Below are positions 10,668-18,283 of a stretch of 64,000 bases of DNA, in pieces; position 1 is the first letter of the stretch; each line of letters starts with the position of its first letter. Under the pieces are notes generated by a model. That model had not been told where the DNA came from and made no database searches. It was given only the letters and a program-made list of their open reading frames with translations. Made by a program: the position numbers and the translations under genes. This stretch comes from Prochlorococcus marinus CUG1416 (GTDB taxonomy: Bacteria; Cyanobacteriota; Cyanobacteriia; PCC-6307; Cyanobiaceae), in contig NZ_JAAORM010000005.1 in NCBI RefSeq assembly GCF_017695965.1, forward strand, positions 186,001-250,000, written 5' to 3'.

Positions 10668-11012
10668 ATTTTATTTTTCTTAGGCTTAAGAAAAACCGCC
10701 ATTATTAGCGGTGATTCTATGTTGCCTTCCCTCAAAGAAGGAGATATTGTATTTTTTAAAAATTATAAGGAAGGCAAATCAGATCCAAAACCTGGTCAAA
10801 TAGTTATTTTTAATCATCCACTTAAGAACAAAAACCTCATCAAAAGAATAAATTTAGTGAATCAAAATACTATTGAAGTTTTTGGTGACAATATGGAATT
10901 TAGTGAAGATAGTAATAAATTTGGATTAGTAAATAACGAAAAAATCATTGGGATTGTAACCTCTAAACTAATCAGTTCTAAATTAAAAAGTTTTATTAAT
11001 TCAAAAAGATAG
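10668..11012 (+). CDS. sodX: NiSOD maturation peptidase (SodX-like, S26 family), start codon uncertain
   Basis: A small S24/S26-type peptidase expected to remove the SodN leader so that His1 can bind nickel. The catalytic Ser lies in SGDSM, followed by LPSLKEGDIV, and the second catalytic block is NKNLIKRI. The only canonical start in this frame is ATG 10719, which is the Met directly after the catalytic Ser and so would delete it. The frame is open back to a TAG at 10629-10631, with no ATG, GTG or TTG in between. I therefore place the start at an in-frame ATT (10668; ATT 10641 or 10644 would add a membrane anchor). The 3' end overlaps the convergent permease by 17 bases. Confidence 0.8.
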   Translation: MLFFLGLRKTAIISGDSMLPSLKEGDIVFFKNYKEGKSDPKPGQIVIFNHPLKNKNLIKRINLVNQNTIEVFGDNMEFSEDSNKFGLVNNEKIIGIVTSKLISSKLKSFINSKR

Positions 11013-11667
11013 AAGCACTTCTTTGAATCCAAAATAATCCCATGGAGAAGGAAAGCCCTCCTGCACCAGCTATTAATCTTTTAATAAATTTTTGACTTGC
11101 TTTAAAGGTCGTTAAAGATATTAAACAAGTAAAAAGATTCATACTTATTAATGAACCAATTAAATATGAAATCAAATAAAAGCAAGCACTTGTTAAAGGG
11201 AGAGCTAATGCAGGTAGAACTGCAAGAAAATGCGAACCTCCTGCTATACCATGGAGTAAGCCTAAACCTGTTAAAGCATGGGAGTGCTTATTAGTATTTT
11301 TTTGTTCCTTAACATGTAAATGAAAATGACGATGAGCAATCCCATTATCATGCTTGTGAGAGTGGGAATGCATACTTAATTGAAAAGAATTCTTAATAGC
11401 AAATACTCCAACAATTAGAAGAGAAATTCCAACTAGGAATTCAGCAATATTGGAGAATTTGTTTAATGGCGTAATGTCCTTTATAAAAATAGCGAGAAAA
11501 GCTAATAAGAGAACTCCAGAAGAGTGTCCTAAGCCCCATGAGAAACTATTTCCAAGAGCTTTTTTGGGATTATTAATAGCTACTGGCGCCATTGCTATTA
11601 GATGATCAGCACCACTAACTACATGCACAAATCCTGCAACGATACCGGTTAATATTACAGCCTGCAT
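10996..11667 (-). CDS. Putative nickel permease, His-rich, next to sodN/sodX
   Basis: A 223-residue membrane protein with about six membrane segments. It has the metal-permease signature HVVSGADH (H15, D21, H22) and a second block GLLHGIAGGSH, resembling the UreH/HupE/SodT-type secondary nickel transporters. A cytoplasmic or periplasmic loop at about 100-130 carries ten His residues (100, 102, 104, 106, 112, 114, 116, 118, 128, 130), consistent with metal capture. The position beside sodN and sodX points to nickel supply for NiSOD. Substrate choice between nickel and cobalt is inferred from context only. Confidence 0.8.
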   Translation of the reverse strand: MQAVILTGIVAGFVHVVSGADHLIAMAPVAINNPKKALGNSFSWGLGHSSGVLLLAFLAIFIKDITPLNKFSNIAEFLVGISLLIVGVFAIKNSFQLSMHSHSHKHDNGIAHRHFHLHVKEQKNTNKHSHALTGLGLLHGIAGGSHFLAVLPALALPLTSACFYLISYLIGSLISMNLFTCLISLTTFKASQKFIKRLIAGAGGLSFSMGLFWIQRSASIFLN

Positions 11668-11722
11668 ATATATTCAGTACATCTCAGTTTATTCAATTTT
11701 ATAGCACGATTTGGAGTCAAAA

Positions 11723-12610
11723 TTAATTTGAGTTAAATAATTTCTTGAAAGGTTTTTCAATATCACTTTCTCTCATAAAAGTTTCACCAATCAATACTCC
11801 CTTAATTCCAATAGATATAAGCGATTCTACGTCTTCTCTACAATTAATTCCGGATTCACTAATGGGAAGAATATTTTGTTTTAAAAATATATCTGAATAT
11901 GTATTCATCAATTCTATTGATGTTTTTAAATCTGTTTTAAAAGTTTTTAAGTCCCTATTATTTATTCCAATCAAATTAAAAGATTTTAACTTTAATATCC
12001 TTTCTAATTCATTCTTGTTATGGACTTCAACAAGAACGCTCATCCTTAAATTATCAGCAATTTTTTTTAGATAAATTAAATCATCATCGCTTAAAATCGC
12101 CGCGATTAATAATATTGCATCAGCACCAGATACCCTTGCTTTATAAATCTGATAAGCAGAAATAATAAAATCTTTGCAGAGTAGAGGGAGATTAGTTGAT
12201 TTCCTTACATTTTCAAGTATTTCGTAACTACCTTGAAAAAACCTTTTATCGGTTAATACTGAGATACATGATGCACCTAATCCTTGATAACAAGGCGCTA
12301 TCTCTTCAGGATTAAATTTTTCTCTGATAACACCTTTACTTGGACTAGCTTTTTTTATTTCAGCAATAACTCCTGGTTTTATTTTCGACTCCAAGATACT
12401 TTCATAAAAATCTTTAGGAGCAGGAAGTTTACTAATCTTCTTTATTAGATCTTCCAAAGAAACTATTTTTTTAAAATTCTTAATTTCAAGGTCCTTATGC
12501 CATACAATTTCTTCGAGAATATTTTTTGCTTGTGCCTCTCTGTGAGGTACAGCATATTCTAAATTTTCTACCCTAACTGTTGGATTTGGTGGCCTGCGTC
12601 TTATTTCCAT
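11723..12610 (-). CDS. trpC: Indole-3-glycerol-phosphate synthase
   Basis: Closes the indole ring in tryptophan synthesis. The 295-residue TIM-barrel protein carries the family landmarks: [16 protein letters not shown] (substrate phosphate and catalytic Lys), [40 protein letters not shown] and PISESGI. An N-terminal extension of about 30 residues ([18 protein letters not shown]) is typical of cyanobacterial versions. It is a stand-alone enzyme, not fused to TrpF. It is last in a minus-strand run trmH-lpdA-trpC, 12 bases after lpdA. Confidence 0.95.
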   Translation of the reverse strand: MEIRRRPPNPTVRVENLEYAVPHREAQAKNILEEIVWHKDLEIKNFKKIVSLEDLIKKISKLPAPKDFYESILESKIKPGVIAEIKKASPSKGVIREKFNPEEIAPCYQGLGASCISVLTDKRFFQGSYEILENVRKSTNLPLLCKDFIISAYQIYKARVSGADAILLIAAILSDDDLIYLKKIADNLRMSVLVEVHNKNELERILKLKSFNLIGINNRDLKTFKTDLKTSIELMNTYSDIFLKQNILPISESGINCREDVESLISIGIKGVLIGETFMRESDIEKPFKKLFNSN

Positions 12611-12622
12611 TAAGTATAAATT

Positions 12623-14062
12623 CTATTTTACTTGAGAAGCCGCTTGTTTATATGCGACCTCAACTACTTCACTAAGAGTGGGATGAGTATGTACTTCTGT
12701 AGATAATTCAATTACATCTTGATTCCTTGAAATGGCATTCGAAATTTCTTGAATCAAATCAGCTGCATGTAACCCAAAAATATGAGCACCTAATACTTTT
12801 CCATTATCTTTATTGAAAATCAACTTGAGCATTCCATCACTCTCCAATTCAGCCAATGCTTTTGAATTAGCCTTAAAGAAACTTTTGACAACTCCCAAAG
12901 TAAAATTTTCTTTTGCCGATATTTCTTTAGCTTCAGCTTCAGAGAGACCAACTGAACTTATCTCAGGATGAGTAAATGTTGCCGCAGGGATACTCTTATA
13001 ATTAATTTCGAAGTTACCACCGCAAATATTATCAACAGCAATAGTACCTTGCGCTGCGGCTGTGTGGGCAAGCATTAGTTTACCAGTTACATCTCCAACA
13101 GCCCAAATGTTAGGTATTATTTTCTCACCATTTTTAACCCTCATTTGATCATCTATAGGAATGAAGCCTTTTACTGTTTCAATCCCAACAGATTCAAGAT
13201 TTAAGTTATTACTATTAGGACTTCTACCAGTCGCAACTAGTACAGCGTCAACTTCTAAAGTTTCTATAACTTCTTTAGATTCTGCATCCGTCAGTTCTAT
13301 TTTAACAGGACATCCAGGTGTTATTTTTGTCGCAAAGACATTTGATTTTGTATCTATATCTCTTGATTGAATAAGGTTCTTCTTAGCAATTTTTGCAATG
13401 TCTGGATCAAATGTTGGCATAATATTCTCCAAAGCCTCGATCATGGTAACTTCACAACCTAGCGCGGTATAAACATCAGCAAATTCCAATCCTATATATC
13501 CGCTTCCAATAATAGCTATCCATCTTGGTAGCCACTCAAGTTTAACCGCATCATCACTAGTAAATACAGTCCTATTATCCAAAGAAATTCCACGAGGAAC
13601 AAAAGGAGAAGAACCAGTTGCTATAACAACATTCTTACAAGTGAAAATTTTATCAATTCCGTTTTTATCTCTCACACCCACTTTTTGATTTCCTTGAAGT
13701 CTTCCAATGCCCAAAATAATTTCAACTCCACTCCTTTTGAGAGTTTTTGTTAAATTTTCTCTAACATTTAAAACTAAATTATTTGCATGATCTGCAATTT
13801 TTGATCTCTCAAACCTTACTGGTGACGCATGAATACCAAATTTAGCTAAATGTTCATAATCAGCAATTTCTCTAACTTTTCCACTTGCAGCCAAAAGAGC
13901 TTTAGAGGGGACACAACCCTTGTTAACACAAGTGCCTCCCATATCAGAAGATTCTACTATTGCGACTTTTAGTCCCTTAGCAGCAGCATGTTTAGCCGCA
14001 TCAAAACCTCCATACCCTGCTCCTATTACGATTAAATCAAAATCAAAACTTGAATCAGTCAC
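12623..14062 (-). CDS. lpdA: Dihydrolipoyl dehydrogenase (E3)
   Basis: Reoxidises dihydrolipoamide of the pyruvate dehydrogenase E2 component and reduces NAD. The 479-residue flavoprotein shows the FAD loop GAGYGGFDAA, the redox disulfide GGTCVNKGC (C45, C50), an NAD-binding GSGYIGLEFADV and the C-terminal His-Glu pair in HTHPTLSEV (H460, E465). It starts with GTG; the GTGA overlaps the stop of trmH by four bases, so the two are translationally coupled. pdhA, the E1 alpha partner, is at 3053-4090. Confidence 0.95.
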   Translation of the reverse strand: MTDSSFDFDLIVIGAGYGGFDAAKHAAAKGLKVAIVESSDMGGTCVNKGCVPSKALLAASGKVREIADYEHLAKFGIHASPVRFERSKIADHANNLVLNVRENLTKTLKRSGVEIILGIGRLQGNQKVGVRDKNGIDKIFTCKNVVIATGSSPFVPRGISLDNRTVFTSDDAVKLEWLPRWIAIIGSGYIGLEFADVYTALGCEVTMIEALENIMPTFDPDIAKIAKKNLIQSRDIDTKSNVFATKITPGCPVKIELTDAESKEVIETLEVDAVLVATGRSPNSNNLNLESVGIETVKGFIPIDDQMRVKNGEKIIPNIWAVGDVTGKLMLAHTAAAQGTIAVDNICGGNFEINYKSIPAATFTHPEISSVGLSEAEAKEISAKENFTLGVVKSFFKANSKALAELESDGMLKLIFNKDNGKVLGAHIFGLHAADLIQEISNAISRNQDVIELSTEVHTHPTLSEVVEVAYKQAASQVK

Positions 14063-14933
14063 TTTTTATCTCTGTATTTAGAAGTGTATGCGACTCTTTT
14101 TCGTTCTAATAATAATGGAACTGCAACACAAGCCACATTCAATGATTCTACAAGCTCACTATGCGGAATTGAAATTGTTTCATTAAAAGCTTCTTGAATT
14201 TTTTTATGAATTCCTTCACCTTCATTACCCAAAATCAATGCTGTACGTTTAGTCCAATCAATTTCCCAGTAGGGCTTTGAAGATTTTTTCTTGTGACTAC
14301 TAGTAGAAAATATCTTAAACCCAACATTTGACAATTCACATAAAGAATTTAATAAAGAATTTATTATTTCTTCTTCATTACCCTCAAATCTTAGAAATGG
14401 GAGGTGAAAGACGGCACCAGATGATGCTCTTAATACCTTTTGATTTAATGGGTGCGCGCCTCCAGCTAAAAAAATTGAATTGACCCCAGCAGCTAGAGCC
14501 GTTCTAAAAAGATTTCCCATATTTCCAGGATCTTGAATCCTATCAAGAACAAGAACCAAATCATCTTTACTATTAAATTGATAATTAGGTATTGATGAGA
14601 TTTCGACTAATGCTGCGATGCCATCTGGATTAATTGTTGAAATTGCAGAAGCCAAAACCTCATCTGAGACAATAGTTATTAATGATTGATCAAATTTTTT
14701 GCTAAGACTTTGATTCTTTTTAAGCCATTTATCAGTAACTAAAAGTTTGGAGGGAGCATTTCCAGAATTCAACAATTCTTCTATGAGATGAGTACCCTCT
14801 ATGCAAAAAAAGTTTTTATCTTTGCGAGAAGATCCGCTTTTAAATGATCTAAATCTTTTAACTAGATTATTGTTTTTACTAGTTATTTTTAAAAAAGTAT
14901 TTTCTATGAGGAATTTTAAAATTTTTTTATCAT
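14059..14933 (-). CDS. TrmH/SpoU-family RNA 2'-O-methyltransferase, frame-shifted or non-canonical start
   Basis: Methylates ribose 2'-OH in rRNA or tRNA; the exact target is unknown. The SPOUT domain shows LDRIQDPGNMGNLFRTALAA, ALILGNEGEGI and IPHSELVESLNVACV. The first canonical start in this frame is TTG 14775, but the frame is open and clearly coding for about 50 residues upstream, including CIEGTHLIEELL, the substrate-binding-domain signature. No ATG, GTG or TTG occurs there. The ATG at 14933-14931 is one frame off: it reads M-I-K-K across seven A (14928-14922), and a -1 slip or one extra A joins it to ILKFLIEN in frame. I give 14933 as the likely full start. See findings. Confidence 0.82.
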
Positions 14934-15095
14934 TTACATTTTAATTTCCATTAAAGTATTGAACAATATTTTTTAAATTTTAATTTCCCAAAAATTGAAT
15001 AATACATTTTTACTTTTAATTAATATTCAGGACGTTACATAGGGTGGACTTAAGAATATTAGTTTGTCATTATAAATCTAATAAATTAAATCTTA

Positions 15096-16466
15096 ATGAT
15101 TTGCGTAAGCAAAAAGAAGTCATATCTTAAATCGCAAAATTTAAAGATTTTTGGCCAAGGTAAATTAAATGGAAGAGTTAAAATAAGTGGTGCGAAAAAT
15201 TCAGCCTTGGTTTTGCTGGCGGCATCATTACTAACTAATGAAAGAATAATTCTTGAGAATGTTCCCCGTCTTACTGATATTGAAAAAATGGGAAATATTC
15301 TTAAGAATTTAGGAGTTAATTTGGTAGATAAAAACAATAAAATAGAGATAGATTCAAAAAATATTTCCGTTAAAGAACTTCCTTATGAACTTGTTAATGG
15401 ACTAAGAGCTAGTTTCTTTTGTATTGGAGCTCTATTAAGTAAATTTGGAGAGGCTAAAGTCCCCTTACCTGGAGGTTGCAATATTGGTTCAAGGCCAATT
15501 GATGAGCACATTAATGGACTTAAAGCATTAGGTGCAGAAATTCTCATTGAAGAAGAAATTGTCAAGGCAAAAATAAAAGGAAAGAAAAATAAACTTTATG
15601 GTACTGATATCAAATTAAAGTGTCCAAGCGTAGGGGCAACTGAAACTTTAATAATGGCTGCATCTCTAGCCGAGGGACGGACTACTATTGAGAATGCTGC
15701 AAGAGAGCCCGAAATTCAGGATTTATGTCAAATGCTTAATAAAATGGGAGCAAAAATTTACGACGCTGGTAAAGAAAAAATAATTATTGATGGTGTTAAT
15801 AAACTTGGTGGTTGTACGCATAAAGTAATTCCAGACAGAATAGAAGCTGGAACTTTTCTAATAGCTGCTGCTGCAACTTCCTCCTCCATTACAATTTCTC
15901 CTGTTATTCCTATACATCTTGAAGCTGTTACGAATAAGCTTCAAGAGAGTGGGAGTAAAATTACTATTAAAGGTAATTCAATTAAAATCAAGGGTAAAGA
16001 GATTAAAGGAGTAGACATTGATACAGCCCCCTACCCAGGATTTCCTACTGATTTGCAGGCACCATTTACAGCTCTAATGACGATCGCCAATGGTGAATCC
16101 AGGATAACTGAAACAATTTTCGAAAACAGAATGAATCATATTCATTTACTAAAGAAAATGGGTGCAAGTATAAAATTAAATAAAAATGTAGCTTATATCA
16201 AAGGTGTTAAAACAATTAAGGGGATGGATCTAGTTGGCTCAGATCTAAGGTCATCAGCCGCATTAATAATTGCTGGTATTATCGCTAAAGGTATTAGTAA
16301 GGTCTATGGTTTAGAGCATTTGGATAGAGGTTATGAAAATTTTGAATCAAAGCTAAAAATGTTGGGTATTAAAATAGCGAGAGAGTTTAATAAAAGAACT
16401 CTTACTCGGAGTGAATGTAAAATTGATTCTGAACCTAAAGAAATTATAGATTTAAGAGTTGCTTAG
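15096..16466 (+). CDS. murA: UDP-N-acetylglucosamine 1-carboxyvinyltransferase MurA
   Basis: First committed step of peptidoglycan synthesis: transfers enolpyruvate from PEP to UDP-GlcNAc. The 456-residue protein has the substrate Lys-Asn in ISGAKNSAL (K35, N36), the catalytic Cys in LPGGCNIGSRPID (C128), and the loops GATETLIMAASL and YPGFPTDLQAP. A C-terminal tail of about 30 residues extends past the usual end. It is the only gene of its pathway step here; ddl lies 7 kb downstream. Confidence 0.95.
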   Translation: MICVSKKKSYLKSQNLKIFGQGKLNGRVKISGAKNSALVLLAASLLTNERIILENVPRLTDIEKMGNILKNLGVNLVDKNNKIEIDSKNISVKELPYELVNGLRASFFCIGALLSKFGEAKVPLPGGCNIGSRPIDEHINGLKALGAEILIEEEIVKAKIKGKKNKLYGTDIKLKCPSVGATETLIMAASLAEGRTTIENAAREPEIQDLCQMLNKMGAKIYDAGKEKIIIDGVNKLGGCTHKVIPDRIEAGTFLIAAAATSSSITISPVIPIHLEAVTNKLQESGSKITIKGNSIKIKGKEIKGVDIDTAPYPGFPTDLQAPFTALMTIANGESRITETIFENRMNHIHLLKKMGASIKLNKNVAYIKGVKTIKGMDLVGSDLRSSAALIIAGIIAKGISKVYGLEHLDRGYENFESKLKMLGIKIAREFNKRTLTRSECKIDSEPKEIIDLRVA

Positions 16467-16504
16467 TATACGAATAGAAATTTTTCAATTCTTAGGAAAT
16501 TAAT

Positions 16505-16615
16505 TTATACGTAAGCGATATTAATTAATGAAATAGAACCTAAAAATAGTAGAAACAACACTAAAAAGCGATTAGACCAAGTTTTATTTAAACCACTAAG
16601 TTTCAAATAATTCAT
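16505..16615 (-). CDS. Small single-span membrane protein, unidentified (second of an overlapping pair)
   Basis: A 36-residue ORF starting ATG 16615 and ending TAA at 16505-16507. The N terminus is polar and basic (MNYLKLSGLNKTWSNR), followed by one hydrophobic segment (FLVLFLLFLGSISLINIAYV). Its ATG overlaps the TGA of the upstream ORF in an ATGA junction, a typical sign of translational coupling. I do not recognise the family; the size is like that of photosystem or NDH small subunits, but no known one matches. Supported by the paired arrangement and membrane-like composition only. Confidence 0.45.
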   Translation of the reverse strand: MNYLKLSGLNKTWSNRFLVLFLLFLGSISLINIAYV

Positions 16616-16719
16616 ACCCAAGTTCCACCATTAGAACCAAATGCTGTAAGAATAGTTACTGCAACAAAAAGGTAAGGGACAAATTTTAAAGATAATTTTT
16701 TAGCTTTAGTTTTAGACAT
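16612..16719 (-). CDS. Small single-span membrane protein, unidentified (first of an overlapping pair)
   Basis: A 35-residue ORF starting ATG 16719 and stopping at TGA 16612-16614, which overlaps the next ATG by four bases. A Lys-rich N terminus (MSKTKAKKLSLK) is followed by one membrane segment (FVPYLFVAVTILTAFG) and a short polar tail ending NGGTWV. The positive-inside pattern predicts an N-in, C-out single-span protein. Function unknown. Together with the next ORF it fills an otherwise empty 540-base stretch between murA and tRNA-Leu. Confidence 0.45.
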   Translation of the reverse strand: MSKTKAKKLSLKFVPYLFVAVTILTAFGSNGGTWV

Positions 16720-16971
16720 TTAAAATTTTTCTTTTTAATATAACATAATGTTACTAAACATGAAGCTATCTCCTAAGAAAAAAGGCTTTTACTAGCTATT
16801 AGATACAAAGCTGTGCCATAAATGTTAAAAAATTCATTTTTATCTTACTTCTTGTCAGCAAATCCAAGAAATATGACTCTATGTTTTTATTAAAAAGATT
16901 TTAACTAATAAAAAATGTGATCTTGATCGCTTTTCCTTAACTACCAAACTCATAGTCAATAAGATGATTTT

Positions 16972-16980
16972 TGTTATAAT
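16972..16980 (+). promoter_or_regulatory. Extended -10 promoter element for tRNA-Leu (and probably argD)
   Basis: The sequence TGTTATAAT gives a perfect TATAAT at 16975-16980 preceded by TG one base upstream, an extended -10. It sits 29 bases before the tRNA-Leu 5' end, leaving a short precursor leader. No convincing -35 hexamer is visible at 16-18 bases upstream, which is common for extended -10 promoters. The rest of 16720-16971 shows no gene I can support. Confidence 0.5.
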
Positions 16981-17009
16981 AAAAAAGTTCATTATTTTTC
17001 AAAAGCCTT

Positions 17010-17091
17010 GGGAGCGTGGTGGAATTGGTAGACGCACCGCACTCAAAATGCGGCACCTTCGGGTATGTCGGTTCAAGTCCGACCGCTCCCA
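17010..17091 (+). tRNA. tRNA-Leu (anticodon CAA)
   Basis: An 82-base class II tRNA. The acceptor stem GGGAGCG pairs with CGCTCCC (17084-17090), with A as discriminator. The anticodon stem CCGCA/TGCGG holds the loop CTCAAAA, so the anticodon is CAA, reading UUG. A variable arm (CACCTTCGGGTATG) and the T loop GTTCAAGTC follow. CCA is not encoded. The argD ATG begins five bases after the discriminator. Confidence 0.95.
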
Positions 17092-17096
17092 CTTTG

Positions 17097-18272
17097 ATGA
17101 ATACTTATAGTCGATTCGATATATCTTTCAAAAAAGGGAAAGGTTGTTGGCTATGGGACAAAACAGGTAAAAAGTATCTTGATGCAGTTGCTGGTATAGC
17201 GACTTGTAGTCTTGGCCATAGCGATAGAGTTTTAAGAAGAAGGCTATCGACTCAACTAAAAAAGATTCAACATATTTCAAATCTCTACAACATTGAAGAA
17301 CAAGAACAATTAAGCAGAACTTTAACGAATATGAGTTGTGCTGAAAGCGTTTTTTTCTGCAATAGTGGCGCAGAAGCAAATGAATCAGCTATTAAATTAA
17401 TAAAGAAATTTGGAAATACAAGAAATGAAGGGAAAGAATCAATTATTCTCGCAGCAGAATCCAGCTTTCATGGCAGAACATTGGCAGCCTTAAGTGCGAC
17501 TGGTCAGCCCAAATATCAAAAAGGTTTCGAACCTATGATTAAAGGATTTAAGTTTTTTGAATTTAACAATTTTGATTCAGTAAAAAAATTATTTGAAGAT
17601 TGTGAAAATAATGATCAAAAGATTTCTGGTGTATTAGTTGAACCAATACAAGGAGAAGGTGGCGTAATTCCTGGAAGTAAAATATTTTTTAAAAGCCTAA
17701 GAGATATATGTGATAAATATAATTCTCTTCTCATTTTAGATGAGGTTCAAAGTGGAGTAGGTCGAACTGGGAAAATGTGGGGTTATGAAAATTTAGGAAT
17801 TGAACCTGATGGATTCACCCTTGCTAAAGGATTAGGAGGAGGTCATGCAATTGGAGCATTATTGGTAAAAGAAAAAGCTAACATTTTTTCTCCAGGAGAT
17901 CATGCAAGCACTTTTGGAGGGAACCCATTCGCCTGCAAGGCTGCCTTAACTGTATTAGAAGAAATAAATAGAAGAAATCTTATCAATAATGTTTATCTAA
18001 GAGGGGAACAATTAAGTGCTGGTTTTGAAAAATTGTCAAAAAAATTTCCAAATATTATTAGCGGGAAAAGAGGTTTAGGTTTAATACAAGGTCTTCTTAT
18101 AAATGATGATTATGCTGATGCAAAAAAAATTACATTAAAAGCTTTTGATAAAGGATTACTTGTAGTTCCTGCAGGAGGAAATGTTGTAAGGATTGTCCCA
18201 CCATTAGTTATATCTCGAAGAGAAATTAATATTCTTTTGGATAAGCTAAATTCAATTTTTGAAGAGTTATAG
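17097..18272 (+). CDS. argD: Acetylornithine aminotransferase
   Basis: PLP enzyme that makes N-acetylornithine in arginine synthesis. From ATG 17097 the product has 391 residues, with the PLP lysine in TLAKGLGGGH (K244), the pyridoxal-ring Asp in ILDEVQSGVGRTG (D215) and the phosphate loop CNSGAEANESAIK (89-100). The frame stays open upstream into the tRNA-Leu gene, but that part is RNA, so the start must be 17097. With only five bases between tRNA and ATG, any co-transcript would be left almost leaderless after tRNA 3' processing. Confidence 0.95.
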   Translation: MNTYSRFDISFKKGKGCWLWDKTGKKYLDAVAGIATCSLGHSDRVLRRRLSTQLKKIQHISNLYNIEEQEQLSRTLTNMSCAESVFFCNSGAEANESAIKLIKKFGNTRNEGKESIILAAESSFHGRTLAALSATGQPKYQKGFEPMIKGFKFFEFNNFDSVKKLFEDCENNDQKISGVLVEPIQGEGGVIPGSKIFFKSLRDICDKYNSLLILDEVQSGVGRTGKMWGYENLGIEPDGFTLAKGLGGGHAIGALLVKEKANIFSPGDHASTFGGNPFACKAALTVLEEINRRNLINNVYLRGEQLSAGFEKLSKKFPNIISGKRGLGLIQGLLINDDYADAKKITLKAFDKGLLVVPAGGNVVRIVPPLVISRREINILLDKLNSIFEEL

Positions 18273-18283
18273 TAATTTAAATT

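Noticed and set aside
17016-17096. Extension of the argD frame upstream to 17016
   Set aside because: The 27 codons overlap tRNA-Leu; the translated residues follow from the tRNA sequence, and ATG 17097 fits the family start.
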